From contig CP037918.1 of NCBI GenBank assembly GCA_019356535.1, positions 1,054,001 through 1,118,000 on the forward strand: 64,000 nucleotides of DNA. Direction: 5' to 3'. Of this stretch, positions 15,469-23,607 are shown in pieces. The position numbers were made by a program, and so were the translations under genes. Under the pieces are notes generated by a model. The model was not told the DNA's origin. It did no database searches and saw only the letters and a list, made by a program, of their open reading frames with translations. How positions within the stretch are numbered: the first letter of the stretch is position 1; each line of letters starts with the position of its first letter. The DNA is from Chromatiaceae bacterium (GTDB lineage Bacteria; Pseudomonadota; Gammaproteobacteria; Chromatiales; Chromatiaceae).

Positions 15469-17381
15469 TCATCACGCGCATCAAGGGCTGCAACATCCTC
15501 AAGTACCGCCGCCTCGAGCTGGCCTTGCCGGAGAGCGGCCTGATCGCCATCAGCGGGCAGAACGAGTCGGGCAAGAGTAGTATCGGTGAGGCGGTCTGCT
15601 TCGCCCTGTTCGGGCGAACCTTTTCCATCGGTCCCGATGAGCTGGACAAGGTGGTGCGCTGGGGCGAGAACCACTGCACGGTCACCCTCGACTTCACCGT
15701 CGACGGGGTGGCCTGGGAACTCTCGCGCATGCTCGATCGTGATGGCAACCACGGCGCCAGCCTGACGAGGGCGGGGGACGAGGAGCCGGTTGCGCGGGGC
15801 GTGAAGGTGGTCAACGAGCGGCTGGTGGAGCTGGTCGGCTTCGAGTACGAGCAGTTCGTCGAGTCCTTTTACCTGGCGCAGCGCGAGATCACCACCCCGC
15901 ATCCGCACAGCCAGGCGGTCAAGATCATGGCTGGCATCGCCCCGCTGGAGCGGGTGCGCGAGGAAATCGCGGGCGAGATCCGTGAGCGCCACGAGCTGCT
16001 CGGCGAGGTGCAGGCCGAGATCGACACGGTACGCAGCGACCTGGACGCGCTGGATGTCGAGCCGGGGCGGCTGGAACGACTCGAGCGCGAGCGTGCCACC
16101 CTGCGCGACCAGGCCGACCAGGTCGGTGGCCTGGGAGAGGAGATCGCGCAGCGCGTGGATACCTATGCAGAACACATGCGCGCCATCTACCAGGCGCAGT
16201 CGGCACGCTCGCGCGCGGCCTTCCTGCGTTTTGTCTTCTTCCTGCTGGCGCTGGCCGCCCTGGCCCTGTGGTGGCTGCTGGGCGAGGGCGCGGAGATGCC
16301 GCTGGCCGGACAGGTGCGTGGTCTGCTCGACCAGTATGCGCCGCAATATGTCCAGGTGCCGCTGCAGTGGTGGCTGTGGGGCGCCGCGGGGCTGGGCGGC
16401 TTGTTCCTGTTGAGCTGGCTGCGTGTTGCCGCCAAGGGGGGGCGGGTGCGCCGCTTGCGCGCCGAGGCCGGACAATTGGCCGAGAGTCTGCAACGCGCGC
16501 GCGACCTGGAGATCGAGATCGAGCAGCCGTTGCCCGAGGCGCTGGAGGAGACACCGGCGGCGCCTGCCGGGGAGAGCGCCGAGGAGGCGTTGGACGACGA
16601 GGCCGGGGAGGAGGCGTCGGTCGAAGTGGTACCCGAGCGGCCCGATGCCATGGCCTTCGAGTCGCTGGTCGAACGCATTGCCAGCGGCGAGGCTGCGGTG
16701 CGCCAGGTGCGCGCTTATGTCGAGCCCGAACTGGTCTGGCTGGACTGGGTGCGCGAGCAGCTGGGGGCGGAGGTCGCGACGCTCGATGCGGCTATCGAGG
16801 AGGAGCAGGCACGCCTGCGTGAGGCAACCAACCTGGGACAGGTGCTAGAGGGGCTGCGCGAGCAACGCGAGGAGGTCGAGGCGCGCATCCGCCTGCGCGA
16901 GACCGCGATCGAGCTGCTGGAAGGCGCGGTCGGTGCCCTGTCCAACCAGTTCAACCGCGACATCAAGGAGCTGGTGGCACGACTGCTGCCGCGTTTCACC
17001 GACGGGCGCTACGAGCACCTGCAGATCGACCGGGATCTCAGCGTGCGGGTCTTCTCCGCCGAGAAGCGCGATTTCATGGACCTCGAGGAAGTCTCCAGCG
17101 GCACCCAGCGCCAGATCATGCTGGCGCTGCGCCTGGCCTTGTCGCAGAAGCTGCTGGCGCGCAAGGTGCGCGGTCGCCAGTTCGCCTTCCTCGACGAGCC
17201 CTTCGCCTTCTTCGACGAGGAACGCACCCGCCGCGCATTGGCGGCCCTGGCCGAGCTGGGCGAGGACATCAGCCAGGTGTGGATCGTGGCGCAGAGCTTC
17301 CCCGAGGATGCCGGGGTGGGCTTTGATGTGCACATCGAATGCCGTCGTGAACAGGACGAGCTGGTGCGGGGTATCGAATAG
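15465..17381 (+). CDS. SMC/Rad50-like ATPase with two internal membrane segments
   Basis: A 638-aa ABC-type ATPase of the RecF/Rad50/SMC class. Walker A is SGQNESGKSS at residues 30-39. The C-terminus has the signature EEVSSGTQRQIMLALRLALS and Walker B with D-loop QFAFLDEPFAFFDEERTRRA. Coiled coils run at about 155-245 and 415-500. Between them lie two hydrophobic helices, about 251-273 (FLRFVFFLLALAALALWWLL) and 302-324, separated by a short loop, then a Glu/Ala-rich linker near 350-380. It should sit on the inner membrane with both ATPase halves in the cytoplasm. There is no SbcD-type nuclease nearby. It recalls Bacillus YhaN, but orthology is unproven. Confidence 0.85.
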   Translation: MIITRIKGCNILKYRRLELALPESGLIAISGQNESGKSSIGEAVCFALFGRTFSIGPDELDKVVRWGENHCTVTLDFTVDGVAWELSRMLDRDGNHGASLTRAGDEEPVARGVKVVNERLVELVGFEYEQFVESFYLAQREITTPHPHSQAVKIMAGIAPLERVREEIAGEIRERHELLGEVQAEIDTVRSDLDALDVEPGRLERLERERATLRDQADQVGGLGEEIAQRVDTYAEHMRAIYQAQSARSRAAFLRFVFFLLALAALALWWLLGEGAEMPLAGQVRGLLDQYAPQYVQVPLQWWLWGAAGLGGLFLLSWLRVAAKGGRVRRLRAEAGQLAESLQRARDLEIEIEQPLPEALEETPAAPAGESAEEALDDEAGEEASVEVVPERPDAMAFESLVERIASGEAAVRQVRAYVEPELVWLDWVREQLGAEVATLDAAIEEEQARLREATNLGQVLEGLREQREEVEARIRLRETAIELLEGAVGALSNQFNRDIKELVARLLPRFTDGRYEHLQIDRDLSVRVFSAEKRDFMDLEEVSSGTQRQIMLALRLALSQKLLARKVRGRQFAFLDEPFAFFDEERTRRALAALAELGEDISQVWIVAQSFPEDAGVGFDVHIECRREQDELVRGIE

Positions 17382-17412
17382 CCTGGTCCAGTTGGAGATG
17401 TGTCTGTTGCGA

Positions 17413-17446
17413 CTCTCCCTCCCGCCCCCCGTGATTGGGGGAAGGG
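17413..17446. repeat. Family-A palindrome between the ATPase and alaS
   Basis: CTCTCCCTCCCGCCCCCC, a GTGATT loop and GGGGGAAGGG form a strong hairpin about 30 bp after the ATPase stop. A T-rich stretch follows only later, so terminator function is uncertain. Confidence 0.5.
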
Positions 17447-17581
17447 TTAAAACACTTTGTCCATGAGATTTCTTTGCGAGGGCGGGGGCACGGAGATAGC
17501 CGCCGCCATGCTTCTCCAGGTGACATTCCCAGCGAAGCTGCATACCATTCGCTGTCTGTCGTAACCACTGCTCCAGCCTGT

Positions 17582-20206
17582 ATGAAGACCAGCGCCGAAA
17601 TCCGTTCTGCCTTTCTTGACTACTTCGCGGAGAAGGGCCACCAGATCGTCGACTCCAGTCCCCTGGTGCCGGCCAACGATCCGACCCTGTTGTTCACCAA
17701 CGCCGGCATGGTGCAGTTCAAGGACGTGTTCCTGGGTAAGGACAAGCGTTCCTACACGCGTGCGGCCAGCGCCCAGCGCTGCGTGCGTGCCGGCGGCAAG
17801 CACAACGACCTCGAGAATGTCGGCTACACCGCGCGGCATCACACCTTCTTCGAGATGCTGGGCAACTTCAGCTTCGGCGACTACTTCAAGCGCGAGGCCA
17901 TCGGTTTTGCCTGGGAATTCCTGACCGAACGCCTGGGTCTGCCGCCCGAGCGGCTGTGGGTGACCGTCTACGAGGAGGACGACGAGGCGGCCGAGATCTG
18001 GCTGAACGAGATCGGTGTCGATCCGGCGCGTTTTACCCGCATCGGCGACAAACCGGGCGGCAAGCGCTTCGAGAGCGACAATTTCTGGAGCATGGGGGAC
18101 ACCGGTCCCTGCGGTCCCTGTTCGGAAATCTTCTACGACCATGGCCCCGAGGTCTGGGGTGGCCCTCCTGGATCGCCCGAGGAGGACGGGGACCGTTACA
18201 TCGAGATCTGGAATCTGGTGTTCATGCAGTACAACCGTGACGCCGAGGGCAACATGACGCCGTTGCCCAAGCCCTCGGTGGACACCGGTATGGGGCTGGA
18301 GCGGCTGGCCGCGGTGTTGCAGGGGGTGCATTCGAACTACGAGATCGACCTGTTCCAGGGGCTGATCCGCGCCGCCGCCCGGGCCACCGGTACCGACGAC
18401 CTGGAATCCAAGTCGCTGCGCGTGCTTGCCGATCACATCCGCTCCTGCGCCTTCCTGGTGGTCGATGGTGTGCTGCCGGGCAACGAGGGCCGGGGCTATG
18501 TGCTGCGCCGCATCATCCGTCGTGCCATCCGTCACGGCTACCAGCTCGGCCAGCATGAGCCCTTCTTCCACACCCTGGTCGATGCCCTGGACGAGCAGAT
18601 GGGCGACGCCTATCCCGAGCTGCGGCGTTCGAAGGAACACGTCAAGCGGGTGTTGAAGGTTGAGGAAGAACGTTTCGCCGAGACCATCGAACACGGCATG
18701 CGTATCCTCGATGAGGCCATCGAGGGCCTGGACGGCAAGGTGATCCCCGGCGAACTGCTGTTCAAACTGTACGATACCTACGGTTTCCCGCTGGATCTGA
18801 CCGCGGACATTGCACGCGAGCGCGGGCTGGAAGTGGACGAGGCCGGCTTCGAGCGCGAGATGGCCGCGCAGCGGGAGCGGGCGCGCGCCGCTAGCCAGTT
18901 CAGCACCGAGCAGCAGGCCACGGTCGCGCTGGAGGGGGTGACCGACTTTACCGGCTACGAGCGTCTGGAGGACCAGTCCACCGTGGTGGCCCTGTTCCAC
19001 GACGGCGAGGCGGTGGACCGCCTCGGCCCGGGTGAGCAGGGCATGGTGGTGCTTGATCGCACCCCCTTCTATGCGGAGTCGGGCGGCCAGGTAGGCGATG
19101 CCGGCGAGCTGGTCGCCAACGGTGTGCGTTTCGAAGTCGAGGACACGCGCAAGCAGGGTGGGGCGGTGTTCGGGCACCTGGGTCGCATGGCCGAGGGCGA
19201 ACTGAACATCGGTGATCGCGTGAGTGCGCAGGTGGACGAGGCGCGCCGCCACGCCATCGCGCTCAACCATTCCGCCACCCACCTGTTGCACGCGGCGCTG
19301 CGCCAGATCCTCGGCGAGCACGTGCAGCAGAAGGGCTCGCTGGTCGAGGCCGCACGCCTGCGTTTCGACTTCTCGCACTTCGAGCCGGTCTCGCGCGAGC
19401 AGCTGCAGGCCATCGAGCGCCTGGTCAACGAACAGGTCCGCGCCAATCATCTGGTAGAGACGCGCATCATGTCGCTGGATGATGCCAAGGCCGTTGGCGC
19501 CATGGCCCTGTTCGGCGAGAAATACGACGAGCAGGTGCGGGTGTTGCGCATGGGCGATTTCTCCATCGAGCTGTGCGGCGGCACCCATGTCAAGGCCACC
19601 GGCGATATCGGCTTGTTCCGCATCGTTGCCGAGTCGGGCATTGCCTCGGGAGTGCGACGTATCGAGGCAGTCACTGGTGCCGCGGCCATCGAGGCCATGC
19701 AGCGTGACGACGACCGCCTGTTCGAGATCGTCGGCCTGCTCAACGCCGGGCGTGACGACGTGGTGGACAAGGCCGCGCGCTTGGTCGAGCAGGAACGCCG
19801 GCTGGAGAAGGAGCTGGCGCAGCTGAAGTCGAAGCTGGCCGCCGCGGCGGGTGCCGATCTGGCCGGCCAGGCCGAAGAGATCGCCGGCATCAAGGTACTG
19901 GCCGCCAAGGTGGAAGGCGTGGAACCGAAGGCGCTGCGTGACCTGCTCGACCAGCTCAAGCAGAAGCTGGGCAGCGGGGTAATCCTGCTGGCGGTGGAGA
20001 ACGGCGGCAAGGTCAACCTCATTGCCGGGGTCACCAAGGATCTGACCGACCGCTTCAAGGCCGGTGACCTGGTGCGCGAGGCTGCGGCCAAGGTCGGCGG
20101 CAAGGGTGGTGGGCGGCCTGACATGGCGCAGGCCGGCGGCAGTGATCCGGCCGGCATCCCCCAGGCCCTGGCACTGGTCGCCGAGTGGGTGCGCGAGCGC
20201 GCCTGA
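17582..20206 (+). CDS. alaS: Alanyl-tRNA synthetase
   Basis: Charges tRNA-Ala; 874 aa, the usual length. The catalytic domain begins [20 protein letters not shown] with motif [20 protein letters not shown] and [20 protein letters not shown]. The editing domain has [13 protein letters not shown] and [15 protein letters not shown], the zinc/editing ligands. The C-terminal oligomerisation (C-Ala) domain ends with [17 protein letters not shown]. The ATG at 17582 is chosen by homology; the frame stays open about 150 bp upstream but that part is the repeat region. Confidence 0.98.
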   Translation: MKTSAEIRSAFLDYFAEKGHQIVDSSPLVPANDPTLLFTNAGMVQFKDVFLGKDKRSYTRAASAQRCVRAGGKHNDLENVGYTARHHTFFEMLGNFSFGDYFKREAIGFAWEFLTERLGLPPERLWVTVYEEDDEAAEIWLNEIGVDPARFTRIGDKPGGKRFESDNFWSMGDTGPCGPCSEIFYDHGPEVWGGPPGSPEEDGDRYIEIWNLVFMQYNRDAEGNMTPLPKPSVDTGMGLERLAAVLQGVHSNYEIDLFQGLIRAAARATGTDDLESKSLRVLADHIRSCAFLVVDGVLPGNEGRGYVLRRIIRRAIRHGYQLGQHEPFFHTLVDALDEQMGDAYPELRRSKEHVKRVLKVEEERFAETIEHGMRILDEAIEGLDGKVIPGELLFKLYDTYGFPLDLTADIARERGLEVDEAGFEREMAAQRERARAASQFSTEQQATVALEGVTDFTGYERLEDQSTVVALFHDGEAVDRLGPGEQGMVVLDRTPFYAESGGQVGDAGELVANGVRFEVEDTRKQGGAVFGHLGRMAEGELNIGDRVSAQVDEARRHAIALNHSATHLLHAALRQILGEHVQQKGSLVEAARLRFDFSHFEPVSREQLQAIERLVNEQVRANHLVETRIMSLDDAKAVGAMALFGEKYDEQVRVLRMGDFSIELCGGTHVKATGDIGLFRIVAESGIASGVRRIEAVTGAAAIEAMQRDDDRLFEIVGLLNAGRDDVVDKAARLVEQERRLEKELAQLKSKLAAAAGADLAGQAEEIAGIKVLAAKVEGVEPKALRDLLDQLKQKLGSGVILLAVENGGKVNLIAGVTKDLTDRFKAGDLVREAAAKVGGKGGGRPDMAQAGGSDPAGIPQALALVAEWVRERA

Positions 20207-20260
20207 AACCCCTTCGCGGCGGGGACGCCACAACGACAGGACCAAAAAGGTCACCTGTAG

Positions 20261-20300
20261 GTCGGCCTTCAGGCCGACATGTCGGGCTCAAGTCCGATCC
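20261..20300. repeat. Family-B repeat, two units, upstream of lysC
   Basis: GTCGGCCTTCAGGCCGAC is a perfect 18-bp palindrome (20261-20278), followed after 2 bp by a second, degraded unit GTCGGGCTCAAGTCCGAT. It is preceded by TGTAG. This is the clearest family member and lies in the alaS-lysC gap. Confidence 0.75.
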
Positions 20301-20384
20301 ACGTCGGAACCAGAACAGGCTCTTTATCGTGACGGGGGAATGCGGTCTAATACCGCGCTTTCCAGTAATCGGCAGTAAAGCAAG

Positions 20385-21611
20385 ATGGCACTGATCGTCC
20401 AGAAGTATGGCGGCACCTCGGTCGGCACGGTGGAACGCATTCAGAACGTCGCTCGCCGGGTGAAGAAGCGCCGTGACGCCGGTGACGACGTGGTGGTGGT
20501 GGTCTCGGCCATGTCCGGCGAGACCAATCGCTTGATCGCGCTCGCCGGCGAGATCACCGATAACCCCGACCCGCGCGAACTCGACGTGCTGGTGACCACC
20601 GGCGAGCAGGTGACCATCGCCCTGCTGTCGATGGCCCTGCAGGCGATTGGTTGTGATGCTCGCTCCTACACCGGCGCTCAGGTGCGCATCCTCACTGACA
20701 GCGCGCACGGCAAGGCGCGCATCAGCGACATCGATGATGTGCGCGTGCATGCCGACCTCAAGGCCGGCCGCGTAGTGGTGGTGGCCGGTTTCCAGGGCGT
20801 GGACGAGCACGGCAACATCACCACCCTGGGACGCGGCGGCTCGGATACCACTGCGGTGGCCATGGCGGCGGCGCTGAAGGCTGACGAGTGCCAGATCTTC
20901 ACCGATGTCGATGGGGTGTACACCACCGACCCGCGCGTGGAGCCGCGTGCGCGCAAGCTCGACCGCATCACCTTCGAGGAGATGCTGGAGATGGCCAGTC
21001 TTGGCTCCAAGGTGTTGCAGATCCGCTCGGTGGAGTTCGCCGGCAAGTACAACGTGCCCCTGCGCGTCCTCTCCAGTTTCGAGGAGGAGGGCGAGGGCAC
21101 CCTGATCACATTCGAGGAGGAAGGCGTGGAAGCGGCAAAGATCTCGGGCATCGCATTCAACCGTGACGAGGCCAAGCTGACCATCCGGGGCGTACCCGAT
21201 CAGCCAGGCGTAGCGTACGAGATCCTCGGCCCGATAGGTGACGCCAACATCGAAGTCGACATGATCGTGCAGAACATCGCCAACGATGGCACCACCGACT
21301 TCACCTTCACCGTCAACCGTGGCGAGTTCGCCAAGGCCAAGGCCATCCTCGAAAAGACCGCCAGCGAGCTGGGCGCGCGTGAGGTCATCGGCGACGACAA
21401 GATCGTCAAGATCTCGCTGGTCGGCGTCGGTATGCGCTCGCATGCCGGCATCGCCAGCAAGATGTTCGAAACCCTGTCGAAGGAAGGCATCAATATCCAG
21501 ATGATCTCCACCTCCGAGATCAAGATCTCGGTCGTGGTGGATGAAAAGTACCTGGAGCTCGGTGTGCGCGCCCTGCACGAGGCCTTCGGACTCGACCAGG
21601 AAGGGGAATAA
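20385..21611 (+). CDS. lysC: Aspartate kinase
   Basis: Phosphorylates aspartate for lysine, threonine and methionine synthesis. 408 aa, monofunctional type. Motifs: VQKYGGTSVGTVERI, VVSAMSGETNRLI, TTGEQVTIALLSMAL, GRGGSDTTAVAMAAALKADE, and FTDVDGVYTTDPR. Two ACT domains follow from about residue 265 (LTIRGVPDQPGVAYEILGPI and ISLVGVGMRSHAGIASKMFE), the site of feedback control by lysine and/or threonine. Lies between alaS and csrA, a known order in non-enteric Gammaproteobacteria. The ribosome site is weak (GTAAAGCAAG). Confidence 0.97.
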   Translation: MALIVQKYGGTSVGTVERIQNVARRVKKRRDAGDDVVVVVSAMSGETNRLIALAGEITDNPDPRELDVLVTTGEQVTIALLSMALQAIGCDARSYTGAQVRILTDSAHGKARISDIDDVRVHADLKAGRVVVVAGFQGVDEHGNITTLGRGGSDTTAVAMAAALKADECQIFTDVDGVYTTDPRVEPRARKLDRITFEEMLEMASLGSKVLQIRSVEFAGKYNVPLRVLSSFEEEGEGTLITFEEEGVEAAKISGIAFNRDEAKLTIRGVPDQPGVAYEILGPIGDANIEVDMIVQNIANDGTTDFTFTVNRGEFAKAKAILEKTASELGAREVIGDDKIVKISLVGVGMRSHAGIASKMFETLSKEGINIQMISTSEIKISVVVDEKYLELGVRALHEAFGLDQEGE

Positions 21612-21640
21612 TAATTGCCATTCGAGCAGGGTCTCTGATC

Positions 21641-21669
21641 TTCTGCTATGAATGGGTTACTGGTAGAAT
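21641..21669 (+). promoter_or_regulatory. Sigma-70-like promoter for csrA
   Basis: TTCTGC, 17 bp, then TGG-TAGAAT, an extended -10 box. It lies in the lysC-csrA gap, about 95 bp before the csrA ATG, giving csrA its own transcript with a long leader. Confidence 0.5.
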
Positions 21670-21765
21670 ATCGGCTGCCCGAACAACAACAGACAACCGG
21701 GTTGGTTGGCAAACTCAGGACACGAGGCCAAGACAGGCCCCGTGCAGGCACGCAGGAGAGATCTC

Positions 21766-21948
21766 ATGTTGATTTTGACGCGCAGGGTCGGAGAGACCTT
21801 GATGATTGGCGACGACGTTTCGGTAACCGTGTTGGGTGTCAAGGGTAACCAGGTTCGCATCGGGGTCAATGCCCCGCGTGATGTCTCTGTACACCGCGAG
21901 GAGATCTACGAGCGGATCAAGAACGAGCAACAGGCCAAGTCCGAATAA
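21766..21948 (+). CDS. csrA: Carbon storage regulator
   Basis: A 60-aa RNA-binding regulator that blocks or stabilises target mRNAs at GGA motifs. The sequence starts [20 protein letters not shown] and includes [18 protein letters not shown] with the conserved Arg44-type residue. The ATG at 21766 has a CAGGAGAG ribosome site that itself contains GGA, consistent with the autoregulation known in this family. Position between lysC and tRNA-Ser matches the widespread alaS-csrA-serV order. Confidence 0.98.
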   Translation: MLILTRRVGETLMIGDDVSVTVLGVKGNQVRIGVNAPRDVSVHREEIYERIKNEQQAKSE

Positions 21949-21993
21949 GTTGCTTCGCGACTGGCCCTGAGGGGCCAGAATATGCGAGAATGC

Positions 21994-22020
21994 GCCCCGC
22001 TGACGCGGGGCTTTCCGTTT
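21994..22020 (+). terminator. Intrinsic terminator after csrA
   Basis: GCCCCGC-TGAC-GCGGGGC followed by TTTCCGTTT. A second hairpin, CTGGCCC-TGA-GGGGCCAG, lies just upstream at 21961-21978. Confidence 0.75.
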
Positions 22021-22122
22021 CATCTTCAGAAGGCTCCCAGTTCGGCACAGGGGATAGTGAGGCTGCATACAGTGTGATCCCCTGCCGCGCCCGTGAGGGC
22101 CGCTGGAAAGCTGCACAATACC

Positions 22123-22215
22123 GGAGAGTTGGCCGAGTGGCTGAAGGCGCTCCCCTGCTAAGGGAGTATGGGGTTAATAGCTCCATCGAGGGTTCGAATC
22201 CCTCACTCTCCGCCA
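22123..22215 (+). tRNA. tRNA-Ser (anticodon GCU)
   Basis: 93 nt class II tRNA. Acceptor GGAGAGT pairs with ACTCTCC, followed by G and an encoded CCA. The anticodon loop CTGCTAA gives GCU (reads AGC/AGU). A long variable arm and GGTTCGAATCC T-loop are present. Same position after csrA as E. coli serV. Confidence 0.96.
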
Positions 22216-22531
22216 TTTTCTTAAGCTGTTGAATAAAAACAAGAAAGCCTGGAAGGCTTCGGGCCCTTATCCACAATCCCATCCACTACGGCCAAGCCAT
22301 GCAAGCACGCAAGGTGCGCCAGATCACGGGACAATGAGGGCGTAGGCCCTGATCTCCAGCCAAAACCGGCATGACCAGGAGATTCCAGATCTGCTCGACG
22401 TCTTTTCCTTGTCTGCCCGGGTACTTGTTCGCCCCTTGAAGAGGGACTCCAATGGGAATCCCATGAGCAAGGGAGGGACTGCATGAATGATTGTCTGAAA
22501 AGCTTCATCAAAGGTGCCCAGGAAACCCCTC
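22216..22531. other. Intergenic region after tRNA-Ser
   Basis: The 316 bp hold a short AAGCCT-GGA-AGGCTT hairpin around 22245 and otherwise no recognised element. A tRNA 3' end is a common integration target, but no integrase and no repeated tRNA end was seen here. An ATG with a good GGGAGGGA ribosome site occurs at 22483; its frame gives a Cys/Gly-rich product that looks non-coding. Confidence 0.45.
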
Positions 22532-22789
22532 GTGGATTTTGTGCGCCGGCAATCGTTGCGTGGTGTTGGAGGGGCTTGGCCCGCTCTGCTGACTGCCCCT
22601 ATATCCCGATGTCTGTACAAGGTGACGGGCAAGTTTGCACTGGTGGCTGGCCCGGTTCTGGTGGGCGCTGTGGTGGCGTTGTCCGGGGATGTCCGGCTGG
22701 GCATCCTCATGCTGGTGTTGGTTGCCAGTGCCTGGCTGCTCTCGAGGGTGGACGTGGCCGCGGGTGAGCGGCAGGCGGGCGCGGCATGA
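22532..22789 (+). CDS. Small membrane protein upstream of the zinc protease
   Basis: About 85 aa with two adjacent hydrophobic segments (KFALVAGPVLVGAVVALSGD and LGILMLVLVASAWLLSRVDV) and a basic N-terminus, so a likely inner-membrane hairpin. The GTG at 22532 is eight bases after AGGAA; another GTG lies 18 bases upstream. Its stop overlaps the ATG of the zinc protease gene. Unknown function; the pairing suggests a partner or chaperone for the protease. Confidence 0.6.
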   Translation: MDFVRRQSLRGVGGAWPALLTAPISRCLYKVTGKFALVAGPVLVGAVVALSGDVRLGILMLVLVASAWLLSRVDVAAGERQAGAA

Positions 22790-23469
22790 GCTGGCTGCTG
22801 CTGGGCCTGCTGTTGTTCGCGGTCATCGCGGGGCCCCAGTGGTGGGTGCAACGGGTGCTGGCGTACTACCACCGTGAACCCGAGCCCAATTTCCCGGGTA
22901 CCGGTGGCGAGCTAGCGCGGCATCTGCTCAATCGTTTCGGTCTGGAAGAGGTTCGGGTGGAGGCGACCGAGCAGGGTGACCACTACGATCCGGTCGCCCG
23001 CGCGGTACGGCTGACACCGGACAAGCTGGAGGGCCGTACCCTCACCGCCATCACGGTGGCGGCGCACGAGGTAGGCCATGCCCTGCAGCATGCCGCGGGC
23101 GAACCGCTGTTCGCCTGGCGATCCCGCCTGGCCCGCCTGGCTATCGCGGCCGAGCGTTTCGGTTCTTTCCTGCTGTTCGCCGCCCCCGTACTGGTGTTGT
23201 TGATACGCTTGCCGCAGCCGGCCCTGTTGAGCGCGGCGGGCGCCTTCCTGATGATGGGGTTCAGCCTGCTGGTGCAGTTTCTGACCCTGCCGGTGGAACT
23301 GGATGCCAGCTTTCGCAAGGCCTTGCCACTGCTGGAAGCCGGTTATCTGGATGAGAAGCAGGTGCCTGCGGCGCGGCGCATTTTGCGGGCGGCAGCCTGG
23401 ACCTACGTGGCAGGTGCCCTGGCCGGCTTGCTCAATTTCTGGCGTTGGCTGGCGGTGTTGCGCAGGTGA
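22786..23469 (+). CDS. Membrane zinc metallopeptidase, YugP/DUF2268-like type (Zn-peptidase family 2)
   Basis: 227 aa. The active site is AAHEVGHALQHAAGEP (HExxH plus a third ligand outside), after a membrane anchor at residues 3-25. Further hydrophobic helices lie near 125-145 (FGSFLLFAAPVLVLLIRL) and 150-168, and a last one near the C-terminus. The RYDP-like DHYDPVARAVRLTPD before the motif and LPVELDASFRKALPLLE after it match the neutral zinc metallopeptidase family that includes Bacillus YugP. Substrates unknown. Overlaps the small membrane gene upstream. Confidence 0.85.
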   Translation: MSWLLLGLLLFAVIAGPQWWVQRVLAYYHREPEPNFPGTGGELARHLLNRFGLEEVRVEATEQGDHYDPVARAVRLTPDKLEGRTLTAITVAAHEVGHALQHAAGEPLFAWRSRLARLAIAAERFGSFLLFAAPVLVLLIRLPQPALLSAAGAFLMMGFSLLVQFLTLPVELDASFRKALPLLEAGYLDEKQVPAARRILRAAAWTYVAGALAGLLNFWRWLAVLRR

Positions 23470-23497
23470 GTCGTCGCGTTGTCGGCCAGACTTCTTG

Positions 23498-23517
23498 TAG
23501 GAGGCCCGTCCTCGGGC
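23498..23517. repeat. Hairpin TAGGAGGCCCGTCCTCGGGC
   Basis: Shares TAGGA-n-GCCCGTCCTCGGGC with the copy after ppiD at 54274-54292, so it is a dispersed repeat. It lies 29 bp after the zinc protease stop and may act as its 3'-end hairpin. Confidence 0.6.
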
Positions 23518-23538
23518 AGAATGGACGCCTATTCCGGG

Positions 23539-23567
23539 CTTGAAACCGGCCGTCTCCGCCCCCACAT
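23539..23567 (+). promoter_or_regulatory. Sigma-32 (heat-shock) promoter for htpG
   Basis: CTTGAAA, 14 bp, CCCCACAT: an exact match to the -35 consensus and a near match to CCCCATnT at the -10, with allowed spacing. The predicted start site leaves a leader of about 33 nt before the htpG ATG. Confidence 0.8.
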
Positions 23568-23607
23568 TGGCGCGCATCCGATCCACAGTACAGCAAGAGG
23601 ACCGCAC

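Noticed and set aside
17447-20254. Very long open frame on the minus strand opposite alaS (about 935 codons)
   Set aside because: It runs opposite a clear alaS in GC-rich DNA where the antisense frame rarely meets stops; its composition (His, Gln, Val rich) matches no protein family.
22123-22300. Integration site (att) at the 3' end of tRNA-Ser
   Set aside because: No integrase, no duplicated tRNA end and no phage-like genes nearby.
22483-22767. Plus-strand frame with a good ribosome site before the small membrane gene
   Set aside because: Product is Cys/Gly-rich and overlaps, in another frame, a hydrophobic protein that is coupled to the protease gene. A short leader peptide cannot be excluded.
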